Shown: positions 1 through 5,987 of the stretch, in pieces
Numbering within the stretch: position 1 is the stretch's first letter
Layout of the letters: every line of letters begins with the position of its first letter
NCBI GenBank assembly: GCA_946478995.1
Contig: CAMLDK010000045.1
Span: 1 to 7,680 of the forward strand
Length of the DNA: 7,680 nucleotides
Direction of reading: 5' to 3'
Source: an uncultured Candidatus Saccharibacteria bacterium
GTDB taxonomy: Bacteria > Patescibacteria > Saccharimonadia > Saccharimonadales > 2-12-FULL-41-12
Notes under the pieces: model-generated
Databases searched by the model: none
What the model was told of the DNA's origin: nothing
Seen by the model: only the letters and a program-made list of their open reading frames with translations
Program-made: the position numbers and the translations under genes

Positions 1-1149
1 ATAAAATCTGATACCGCCGATCATTCTATATGGAACTCCGTGACGGTTGAACATCTCTTCCAAAGCCCGGCTTTGGGCATTAGTCCGATAAAGTACGGCG
101 AAATCTTCCAGAGAACGTCCGGATATCTGCACGGCTCTTATGATCGATTCAGCTTCATCCCGCTCATTAAAAGCGGTATGTATCTTAACCGGCGCTCCTT
201 GGCCTAAGCTCGTCCAGAGCTTCTTGTCCGAACGGCTTTTGTTGTTCGTGATCACACGATGAGCCGCATCCAGGATATGGCTGGTGCTGCGGTAATTCTG
301 TTCCAGTTTTATGATCGCTGCCTCGGGATAGTCCTGCTCAAAATTCAAGATGTTGCGAAAGTTAGCGCCGCGCCAGGAATAGATGCTTTGCCAGTCATCC
401 CCGACAACCGCTATATTCTTGCTGTCATTTACAAGCATTTTGATCAGCTTATACTGGGCCGAGTTCGTATCCTGGTACTCATCGATCAGGATATATCTGA
501 ATGTATCCTGCCACTTTTTTCTAACTTGTCCGTTATGCTCCAGAAGCGCTACGGTTTTGCCGATCAGATCATCAAAATCAAGCGCGCCGGCTTGCTTCAA
601 TCCGGCTTCGTATTTTGGAAACACTTTGGTGGTAGCAAGCTGCATAGGCCCATCCGCGAAGCTGGCGAACTGCTCATGGCTGACCAGCTCATTTTTGGCA
701 CCGCTTATCGCGCCGGCGATAGCCCTCGGAGGAAAGCTTTTCTCATCTATGTGCAATTCTTTACAAACCGCTTTTACCAGAGATAACCTATCGGTTTCGT
801 CAAAGATTACAAAATTCGGCGGCACGTTCAGATAATGGCCGTCCCGGCGCAGAATCCTGACACAGATACTATGGAAAGTTCCCATAAATGGCACGAAGCT
901 CCGGTCATCCGGGCTGTGGCCTACCAGTCTGGCCAGGCGTTGCCGCATTTCAGCGGCGGCCTTATTGGTAAAAGTCACCGCTAAAATCTGGAAAGGCGTA
1001 GCTTTCTTTGACGCGATTATATGGGCTATGCGATGCGTCAAAGCCTTGGTCTTGCCGCTGCCCGCGCCAGCTTGTATCAACAGCGGGCCTTCGGTAGTTT
1101 CCACTGCCCTTCTTTGCTCGTCGTTCAAACCCTCGAGTAAATCTTTCAC
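1..1149 (-). CDS. UvrD/PcrA-type superfamily 1 DNA helicase, N-terminal part (3' end outside window)
   Basis: This is an ATP-driven 3'-5' DNA helicase of the UvrD/PcrA/Rep family, which acts in DNA repair and in clearing replication blocks. I translated the open frame by hand: 383 codons are present with no stop. Family motifs appear in order: Q-motif LNDEQ (residues 8-12), Walker A AGAGSGKT (27-34), LDFDDLI before the Walker B-type DEYQDTN (223-229), GDDWQSIYSWRGA (250-262), QNYRST (284-289) and VLYRTNAQSR (352-361). Family members usually have about 650-750 residues, so roughly half is missing beyond position 1. I chose GTG at 1149 because the family N-terminus (LLEGLNDEQ) follows it directly. 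An ATG at 1193 overlaps the previous stop but meets a stop after 11 codons. No Shine-Dalgarno site is visible. The gene follows the membrane-protein gene by 43 bases. UvrD and PcrA cannot be separated from this half alone. Confidence 0.95.
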   Translation of the reverse strand, partial: MKDLLEGLNDEQRRAVETTEGPLLIQAGAGSGKTKALTHRIAHIIASKKATPFQILAVTFTNKAAAEMRQRLARLVGHSPDDRSFVPFMGTFHSICVRILRRDGHYLNVPPNFVIFDETDRLSLVKAVCKELHIDEKSFPPRAIAGAISGAKNELVSHEQFASFADGPMQLATTKVFPKYEAGLKQAGALDFDDLIGKTVALLEHNGQVRKKWQDTFRYILIDEYQDTNSAQYKLIKMLVNDSKNIAVVGDDWQSIYSWRGANFRNILNFEQDYPEAAIIKLEQNYRSTSHILDAAHRVITNNKSRSDKKLWTSLGQGAPVKIHTAFNERDEAESIIRAVQISGRSLEDFAVLYRTNAQSRALEEMFNRHGVPYRMIGGIRFY

Positions 1150-1156
1150 TATAGAT

Positions 1157-1162
1157 ATTATA
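1157..1162 (-). promoter_or_regulatory. Candidate -10 box (TATAAT) just upstream of the helicase start
   Basis: A perfect TATAAT on the minus strand ends 7 bases before the GTG start codon at 1149. A transcript starting 7 bases downstream of the box would begin at about 1150, so the message would be essentially leaderless. That agrees with the lack of a Shine-Dalgarno site. No good -35 hexamer lies 16-18 bases upstream (the best is TGTACC), so this is a weak promoter call. Confidence 0.35.
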
Positions 1163-1192
1163 GGGAAAGCCGGCGGGCTGGTACAGCTGCCA

Positions 1193-1825
1193 TTAGTCTT
1201 TTATGAACTCAAAAGGCAGGTCAAATCCTATTTGAATATATCCAGCATCAATAGCCAGGTATACGCCTATCGATGCTATTAACAATAATAAGAAAACCCA
1301 GGATATAAACCTCTCGGCAGAGGCTTTATGGCCGCCTTCGACTATCGGCAATCGGTATTTTCCGTCCTTTATCAAACCGTCTATATATTCTTGGTGCTTC
1401 TTATCCTCTTCTTCTTGTTTACTTTCGACTTTTTTGGCGTCGGCCGTTTGAGCTATAGCGTCAATTACCGCTGACTCGGAACCCGCAGAAGTTGGTTTTT
1501 TGTCAGATTCATCGGTTTTTTTATCTTCGGCCTTAGTACTTTCTTCCTTGTCAGAATCATCATCTTCCTTATTATCATCCGGTTTCACATCCTTTGAAAT
1601 CGGATTTATCTTTGCCTTGGACTTGGTCAGGTAAGATTCTTTTTCATCGCTCTGCATGATCTCTTCTTCTGACTCGTCCCTCGCCGAGAACGATACCATA
1701 GGATCATTTTTTATAGCCGGGCTGTGACCGGTGATCGTCGGGCGGGCATTCGAAGAAGCCGGAGTCTCGCCGGGCTTGGAGACATCGTTAACCTTGCCGG
1801 AAGATTTATTAGTCTTCTTTGCCAC
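1193..1825 (-). CDS. Single-pass membrane protein with a long charged N-terminal tail, function unknown
   Basis: I do not recognise a named family for this 210-residue protein. It has no signal peptide. Residues about 50-145 are low-complexity and dominated by Asp, Glu, Lys and Ser, so this part is probably disordered. Residues about 145-172 look more ordered (YIDGLIKDGKYRLPIVEGG) and end in positive charges. One hydrophobic helix follows at about 173-192 (FISWVFLLLLIASIGVYLAI), and only 18 residues come after it. The positive residues before the helix suggest the large tail is cytoplasmic and the C-terminus outside. The GTG start at 1825 lies inside the last codons of tpiA (17-base overlap), so translation may be coupled. 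A later start at Met43 is possible but would cut an N-terminal segment with sequence character. A scaffold or envelope-anchoring role is conceivable, but nothing here proves it. Confidence 0.8.
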   Translation of the reverse strand: MAKKTNKSSGKVNDVSKPGETPASSNARPTITGHSPAIKNDPMVSFSARDESEEEIMQSDEKESYLTKSKAKINPISKDVKPDDNKEDDDSDKEESTKAEDKKTDESDKKPTSAGSESAVIDAIAQTADAKKVESKQEEEDKKHQEYIDGLIKDGKYRLPIVEGGHKASAERFISWVFLLLLIASIGVYLAIDAGYIQIGFDLPFEFIKD

Positions 1826-2606
1826 TACTGTCTTCTTTGCTTAATTTATAGGCCGACTCAGCTATACCGGAAAATTTCTTGTAGTTTAAGCTGGCGCCGC
1901 CGACTAAAACTCCGTCGCAGCCCTTGATAGATAAATAGCCGGCTACACTTTGGTCATCGACACTTCCACCGTAAAGTACCCGTACTTTTTCAGCGATCTT
2001 TTCACCGTGCAGATGTTTTATCTGGTCCCTGATAAAATTTATGACTTTCTCAATCTCATCCGGTTTGGCAATACCGCCGCCGAAAGTACTTATCGCCCAA
2101 ACGGGTTCGTAGGCCACGACCATTTTTGCCACCTCATCAGCAGTCAGGTTATGTATGGCGCTGGTCAGCTGGTCATGGATGACTTGGTTGGTTTCACCCT
2201 CAACACGCTCAGTATGGGTTTCGCCTATACACAATATCGGGGTAATCTTGTTACGCACGGCGGCGGCGACTTTATCGCGGATAAGCTCCAGGCTTTCGCT
2301 AAAATATAAACGCCGTTCCGAATGCCCGATTATGCAGTAGTGGACTATATCGCGGATCATGGTAAAAGAGACTTCCCCCGTATAAGCGCCTTCATCTTTA
2401 AAATAAGCGTCCTGTGCCGCCAAACGGAACTTACGGCGGTTCAACTGAACGCTTATCGGCTGGAGTGTCAACATGGTCGGCGCCAGCACCACCTCTACGC
2501 TTTTGCGGGCTTCAATATGCTGGTCCAAACGATCAACCAGCAAACTGGCTTGGTGAACGTTATTGTTCATCTTCCAGTTACCCACAACTAAAAATTCTCT
2601 ACTCAT
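1809..2606 (-). CDS. tpiA: Triosephosphate isomerase
   Basis: This cytosolic TIM-barrel enzyme interconverts dihydroxyacetone phosphate and glyceraldehyde 3-phosphate in glycolysis. Its 265 residues are slightly more than the usual 250 or so. Catalytic residues are present: Asn10 and Lys12 in GNWKMN, His95 in IIGHSERR, and Glu167 in AYEPVW. The phosphate-binding segments YGGSV (212-216) and VLVGGASL (233-240) are intact. The flexible lid loop 6 is unusual: after AYEPVWAI the normal GTGKTA is replaced by STFGGGIA (173-180), two residues longer and without the usual Lys. The ATG at 2606 places GNWKMN where the family has it. The next gene overlaps the 3' end by 17 bases, and pgk lies 243 bases upstream, so this is part of a glycolytic cluster. 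A TATACT at 2621-2626 could be a -10 box but has no matching -35. Identity is certain; the effect of the lid change is inference. Confidence 0.98.
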   Translation of the reverse strand: MSREFLVVGNWKMNNNVHQASLLVDRLDQHIEARKSVEVVLAPTMLTLQPISVQLNRRKFRLAAQDAYFKDEGAYTGEVSFTMIRDIVHYCIIGHSERRLYFSESLELIRDKVAAAVRNKITPILCIGETHTERVEGETNQVIHDQLTSAIHNLTADEVAKMVVAYEPVWAISTFGGGIAKPDEIEKVINFIRDQIKHLHGEKIAEKVRVLYGGSVDDQSVAGYLSIKGCDGVLVGGASLNYKKFSGIAESAYKLSKEDSSGKED

Positions 2607-2716
2607 AATTCTTATGGATAAGTATACCTAAATCTAAAACCAGAAGCTAGAAAACGTAAAGTTGAAGCCCAAGCCAAAACCCCTATCCAACATTGTGAGC
2701 TATCCTAACTGGCGAA

Positions 2717-2790
2717 TGTCAAAAGCACAACTTTAAAGCGAGGGAGTGCTTGAGCGCCAGCGAGTTTCCCGAGCATTGTGCTATTTGACA
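2717..2790. repeat. Long imperfect stem-loop in the pgk-tpiA spacer
   Basis: The 243-base spacer between pgk and tpiA contains no convincing ORF but has a marked dyad. Bases 2717-2730 pair with 2776-2790 over 14 base pairs, with one bulged A at 2783. Inside the 45-base loop further pairing is possible: GGGA at 2742-2745 with TCCC at 2767-2770, and CTTG at 2749-2752 with CGAG at 2761-2764. No T-tract follows on either strand, so it does not look like an intrinsic terminator. CATTGTG occurs at 2691-2697 and again at 2774-2780, and TAAAGTTG/CAACTTTA (2657-2664/2728-2735) is a competing inverted repeat. It could be a repetitive extragenic palindrome, a processing site between pgk and tpiA messages, or a structured RNA. 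Which of these applies is not known. Confidence 0.6.
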
Positions 2791-2849
2791 ATGAGACAGT
2801 AAAGACAGTGAGCAGTTGGAAAGAAGTTTGTGGTTTGGGAAAATAAATG

Positions 2850-4142
2850 CTAGGCGTCCAGGAGAGCTTCGACGCCGGGTAGTTTCTTGCCGCTTAGAAG
2901 ATCCATGCTGGCGCCCCCGCCGGTAGAAACGTGATGAAAACTCTCTGTCAGACCGTTGCGTTCTATGTAGCCGACAGTATCGCCGCCGCCGACGATCACC
3001 TGCGGACGATAGCCGTACTGCCCCATCATCGCATCAACCAAAAGGTTAGTGCCGTGAGCGAATGGGCCCGACTCGGCACCATTGCTTGGCTCTATTTCCG
3101 TGACGCCAAGCGAACCGTTCCAAATGACTGTCTCCGCCAGCTGCAGCGCGCCGGCTATGAATGCGCTTGAGAACGGGCCTATGTCTAAGATTTTTTCGTC
3201 TTCTTGTACGGTTTCGGTATTCTTTGCCGGTCTTTCAGGGTAGCTTTGGATAGAAGCGATCTGGTTGGTTCCCCAGCCGACGATCCGGGTTTCTGTTTTG
3301 GAGCTTACTTCTTTTGCTACTACGCCGTCTTCCGGTACGTAAAAAACAAAATTGCCCTTCCTGGCCTTTTCCTTGGCCTGGGCGATAATTTTCTTCGCCT
3401 GCTCGACCTCTTCGCCCCGTTCCACCAGGCTGTCGCCTACTTCTATACCCTCGGCTAGCAGAAATGTATTGCTCATGGCGCCGCCGATGACAACTATTTC
3501 CGCCAGTTTGATGAACCGGTTTAAGACATCTATCTTGTCGCTGATCTTCGCCCCGCCGACAACAGCCATAAGCGGACGCCGGGGCTGGTGCATCGCCTGG
3601 GTAATAGTAACGGCTTCTTTCTCAACCAGCATGCCGGACACGCTGGGCAGTTCTCTTGTAATGGCCCACGTGCTGGCGTGTTTTCTGTGGACCACGCCGA
3701 AGCCGTCCTGGATAAAAACATCTATCTTGCTGGCTAGCGCTTTGGCAAACTTCTTGTCATCGGCCTTTTCTTCGGGGTAATACCGCAGGTTTTCAAGCAG
3801 CAGGATATCGCCGGATTCCATCTTTTCTATGGCTTGATCGCGTTCTTCACCGATACAGTCCGGGAAAAACTCTACTTTCTTGCTGACGATCTGGCTGAGC
3901 CTTTTGGCTATCGGTTCAAGAGAGAAGCCTTCCTGGCCTTTCTCTTTAGGCCGGCCCAGGTGGGAACAAATGACAATCTTACATTTTTGGCGCAAAAGAT
4001 ATTGGATAGTCGGCAAAGTCTGGGTAATCCGAAAATCAGACATGATTTTGCCATTTTCTATAGGGATACTGTAATCAACCCTCAGTAGAACCGTTTTATT
4101 GCGTAACTTGATGTCGCGAATGGTTTTTTTATGGAATTGCAT
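2850..4142 (-). CDS. pgk: Phosphoglycerate kinase
   Basis: This two-domain cytosolic kinase moves phosphate from 1,3-bisphosphoglycerate to ADP, giving 3-phosphoglycerate and ATP. N-domain substrate-binding elements are RVDYSIP (21-27), Arg38, SHLGRPKEKG (60-69), ENLRYYPEE (117-125) and VHRKHAST (151-158). C-domain nucleotide elements are GGAKISDKI (196-204), GGAMSNTFL (220-228), DIGP (320-323), WNGSLGVTE (341-349), GGGDT (385-389) and the terminal STGGGAS (406-412). At 430 residues it exceeds the usual bacterial length of about 390-400. Extra residues lie around 291-315 and around 351-361. The substrate-contacting Asn of RVDFN is Ser25 here, and the usual WNGPMG is WNGSLG. ATG at 4142 follows GGAG by 5 bases, the clearest ribosome-binding site in the glycolytic cluster. 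It lies between pyk and tpiA. Identity is firm; the consequence of the substitutions is not known. Confidence 0.97.
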   Translation of the reverse strand: MQFHKKTIRDIKLRNKTVLLRVDYSIPIENGKIMSDFRITQTLPTIQYLLRQKCKIVICSHLGRPKEKGQEGFSLEPIAKRLSQIVSKKVEFFPDCIGEERDQAIEKMESGDILLLENLRYYPEEKADDKKFAKALASKIDVFIQDGFGVVHRKHASTWAITRELPSVSGMLVEKEAVTITQAMHQPRRPLMAVVGGAKISDKIDVLNRFIKLAEIVVIGGAMSNTFLLAEGIEVGDSLVERGEEVEQAKKIIAQAKEKARKGNFVFYVPEDGVVAKEVSSKTETRIVGWGTNQIASIQSYPERPAKNTETVQEDEKILDIGPFSSAFIAGALQLAETVIWNGSLGVTEIEPSNGAESGPFAHGTNLLVDAMMGQYGYRPQVIVGGGDTVGYIERNGLTESFHHVSTGGGASMDLLSGKKLPGVEALLDA

Positions 4143-4147
4143 CTATT

Positions 4148-4151
4148 CTCC
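4148..4151 (-). promoter_or_regulatory. Shine-Dalgarno site of pgk (GGAG)
   Basis: GGAG lies 5 bases before the ATG at 4142 on the minus strand. It supports that start codon and contrasts with pyk and the helicase gene, which show no such site. Confidence 0.65.
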
Positions 4152-4157
4152 GCTAAG

Positions 4158-4171
4158 GTAGCCGAAGCTAC
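4158..4171 (-). promoter_or_regulatory. UUCG-capped hairpin in the pgk 5' leader
   Basis: The minus strand reads GTAGCTTCGGCTAC, a perfect 5-base-pair stem closed by the very stable C(UUCG)G tetraloop. It lies 15 bases before the pgk ATG and upstream of the GGAG site, so it leaves the ribosome-binding site free. No T-tract follows, so it is not a terminator for pyk. If transcription starts 7 bases after the TATAAT at 4178-4183, the hairpin begins at the very 5' end of the message, a place where such structures are known to protect mRNA from 5'-end-dependent decay. Confidence 0.55.
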
Positions 4172-4177
4172 TCAAGA

Positions 4178-4183
4178 ATTATA
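4178..4183 (-). promoter_or_regulatory. Candidate -10 box (TATAAT) for pgk
   Basis: A consensus TATAAT lies 35 bases upstream of the pgk ATG, in the 85-base gap after pyk. No clear -35 hexamer stands at 16-18 bases, so the promoter is supported only by this box and its good distance from the UUCG hairpin and start codon. If real, pgk and tpiA can be transcribed separately from pyk. Confidence 0.4.
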
Positions 4184-4227
4184 GATTACCACAGTTCCAA
4201 GCCCGCAGTCAGCAACGCTTGATAAAA

Positions 4228-5661
4228 CTACAACACCCGGACTTTTATCGTATCTGTCGTGCCTATGACGCCAGGATGGCGGCCGCTGGCCGTAACGATC
4301 ACATCGCCCTTTGATAACACTTTGTTTCTCAGCAGCCAATTGGACAGCTTGGCTGCTTGGTCACGACCGGTAGGCCGGACATAGCTTTTGGTGCCGTATA
4401 CCAGCGCTAGCTGCTGGGCTACCCGGTCGCTTGACGTCACGGCTATTACTGGTCTGGCCGGTCTTTCTGAAGATATGAGCATAGCTGTAGCTCCCGATTT
4501 TGTTTCAGCCACTATAGCTACCGCTGAAACCTCTTCCGCAAGCATCATTATGGCCTTGGATATCGCCCGCAGCTTGACGGCTGATTTAACATGGGCGAAG
4601 TTGGTCATGATAGGCTCGCCCATATTGTTCTGGGTGTAGTTGATTACCCTTTTCATAACCCCTATGGACTCGACAGGGTAGCGACCGCTGGCTGTCTCCT
4701 CGCTGAGCATGATCGCATCGGCGCCCAAGATAACCGCGGTAGCTACGTCTGAGACTTCCGCCCTGGTCGGCTCCGGACGTTCGGTCATGGTGGCGAGCAG
4801 CTGAGTGGCTACTATCGAGGGCTTAGCGTATTTTTTGCCCAGTTCTATGATTTTCCTCTGGACAAGAGGAACGGACTCCGGTGATGTCTCTGTTGCCAGA
4901 TCGCCGCGGGCTATCATTACCAAGTCGGTTTCCTGCATGATCTCATCCAAGTTGTCTATGGCTTTTTTGGTCTCTATCTTGGCGATCACTTTGGCCGTGC
5001 TGCCAAGCGCGCTTAGGCTGCGCCGGAGCTTCTGAATGTCCTCCGCAGATTGGATGAAGCTAAGCGCGACATAATCTATATCTTTTCCAGAGCCGTAAGC
5101 TATGTCTTTCTTATCTTTGGCGGTGATTATATCCCCGCCGAGGTCAGTATCCGGCAAATTTATGCCCTTGCGCTTGCTCAACAGACCGCCGGTTTTGGCT
5201 TCAGCATAGACCAACTTTCCTCGTACAGCGTTAATTTCACATCTTATCTTGCCGTCATTTAGAAACAACTGCTCGCCGGACTTAACTTTGTCCGATATAT
5301 CAAATTGGGTCGGAATATGTCCCGTACCGGCAAAATCAGCCTCGTAAGCGAAGACCAGCCGGTCTCCCGTGGTTATAGTGACCTCCCCGTCAAAGTCGCC
5401 TACCCGAAATTTAGGCCCCTGCAGGTCTTGTATGATCGCCACAGGCTTACCCAGCTCTTTAGAGGCTTTTCTGATCCAGGTTATCTGCTGGTCTCTCTCT
5501 TTATTATTACCGTGGCTGAAATTCAGCCTTATGCCGTTGGCGCCGGCCTTAAGCAGCCGCAAAATGGCTTCATAAGAATTAGTAGAAGGTCCTACGGTGG
5601 CCACTATCTTGGTCCGCTTGAACGCGGCTATCGGTAACTCGTGCTTATCGGCCTCTTCCAT
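4228..5661 (-). CDS. pyk: Pyruvate kinase, K+-independent type by sequence
   Basis: This cytosolic enzyme transfers phosphate from phosphoenolpyruvate to ADP, giving pyruvate and ATP as the last glycolytic step. At 477 residues it is normal length. Active-site elements are RLNFSHG (45-51), Asp79 in DLQGPKFRVG, Lys228 and Glu230 in IAKIET, Asp254 in ARGDLATE, Thr286 in ATQLLATM and Ser320 in MLSEETASG. The C-terminal alpha/beta domain covers about 360-477. At the sites that separate the two enzyme classes it has Leu80, Gln81, Lys84 and Val87. In rabbit muscle numbering these are 113, 114, 117 and 120, and they match the K+-independent pattern. MLSEETA replaces the common MLSGETA. The ATG at 5661 gives a short polar leader before KIVATVGPS; no Shine-Dalgarno site is visible. 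It follows the tRNA terminator and probably has its own promoter. Confidence 0.97.
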   Translation of the reverse strand: MEEADKHELPIAAFKRTKIVATVGPSTNSYEAILRLLKAGANGIRLNFSHGNNKERDQQITWIRKASKELGKPVAIIQDLQGPKFRVGDFDGEVTITTGDRLVFAYEADFAGTGHIPTQFDISDKVKSGEQLFLNDGKIRCEINAVRGKLVYAEAKTGGLLSKRKGINLPDTDLGGDIITAKDKKDIAYGSGKDIDYVALSFIQSAEDIQKLRRSLSALGSTAKVIAKIETKKAIDNLDEIMQETDLVMIARGDLATETSPESVPLVQRKIIELGKKYAKPSIVATQLLATMTERPEPTRAEVSDVATAVILGADAIMLSEETASGRYPVESIGVMKRVINYTQNNMGEPIMTNFAHVKSAVKLRAISKAIMMLAEEVSAVAIVAETKSGATAMLISSERPARPVIAVTSSDRVAQQLALVYGTKSYVRPTGRDQAAKLSNWLLRNKVLSKGDVIVTASGRHPGVIGTTDTIKVRVL

Positions 5662-5669
5662 ATATTTCA

Positions 5670-5698
5670 GTTTAACTCTTTGTAATCAGTGGTAGCAA
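5670..5698 (-). promoter_or_regulatory. Weak candidate promoter for pyk
   Basis: TTGCTA (5693-5698) and TTAAAC (5670-5675) on the minus strand are separated by 17 bases, between the tRNA terminator and the pyk start. Matches to consensus are 4 of 6 and 3 of 6. The predicted transcript start, at about 5663, would leave a leader of about two bases. A promoter is expected here because a terminator stands directly upstream, but this particular one is weak. Confidence 0.25.
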
Positions 5699-5700
5699 CT

Positions 5701-5721
5701 AAAAAAGGCCGATTTGGCCTT
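5701..5721 (-). terminator. Intrinsic terminator after tRNA-Glu
   Basis: On the minus strand AAGGCC, a five-base loop AAATC and GGCCTT form a perfect 6-base-pair stem, and the T-run continues for four more bases. It begins 12 bases after the CCA end of the tRNA and separates it from pyk. Confidence 0.85.
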
Positions 5722-5732
5722 AATTGTTTTCA

Positions 5733-5807
5733 TGGTGACCCCAAGGGGAATCGAACCCCTATTGCCAGGATGAAAACCTGGTGTCCTAGCCGTTAGACGA
5801 TGGGGCC
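5733..5807 (-). tRNA. tRNA-Glu (anticodon UUC)
   Basis: The 75-base minus-strand gene folds as a full cloverleaf. The acceptor stem pairs GGCCCCA with TGGGGTC (one G-T pair). The anticodon stem CCAGG/CCTGG holds the seven-base loop TTTTCAT, which places TTC at positions 34-36 and reads GAA/GAG codons. The T arm is AGGGG-TTCGATT-CCCCT. The terminal CCA is encoded after discriminator A, so the 3' end needs no CCA addition. It supplies glutamyl-tRNA for translation. It has its own promoter and terminator and sits alone between the surface-protein and glycolysis units. Confidence 0.97.
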
Positions 5808-5830
5808 GCTAACGGATTTATAACTTGTAA

Positions 5831-5858
5831 ATTCTAGCATAACAGAGGTAAAAAACAA
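5831..5858 (-). promoter_or_regulatory. Promoter of tRNA-Glu, extended -10 type
   Basis: TGCTAGAAT supplies an extended -10 element (TG, one base, then TAGAAT at 5831-5836). TTGTTT at 5853-5858 lies 16 bases upstream as a partial -35. The -10 box ends 23 bases before the mature tRNA 5' end, which fits a short 5' leader removed by RNase P. The -35 lies inside the T-tract of the preceding terminator. Confidence 0.6.
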
Positions 5859-5890
5859 AATAACCCGCACTCGCCGTGTACGGGTTATTT
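5850..5890 (-). terminator. Intrinsic terminator of the LPNTG surface-protein unit
   Basis: AAATAACCCG and CGGGTTATTT (5858-5867 and 5881-5890) form a perfect 10-base-pair inverted repeat. An inner CAC/GTG stem is possible within the 13-base loop. On the minus strand the stem is followed by TTTTGTTTTTT, while the plus strand has no comparable T-run, so it terminates minus-strand transcription from the surface-protein gene that ends at 6001. Confidence 0.85.
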
Positions 5891-5987
5891 AAGTTAGCTT
5901 GCTTGTTTATTTTAGTCTTGAGCGGTCAGTCATGCTCTTGCTAAACTGTTTAAACGTTAGCACATTTTTGGCATTTTGACCAGTGGT

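Noticed and set aside
1191..1193. ATG overlapping the preceding stop (TAATG) as the helicase start
   Set aside because: That frame meets a TAA after 11 codons; the helicase frame is different and begins at GTG 1149.
259..1282. Plus-strand open frames of 105-175 codons across this stretch
   Set aside because: The minus strand here encodes a helicase with every family motif in order, so these frames are antisense shadows with no recognisable protein features.
2717..2790. Intrinsic terminator for pgk
   Set aside because: The stem is long but neither strand has a T-tract after it, unlike the two clear terminators at 5701-5721 and 5850-5890.
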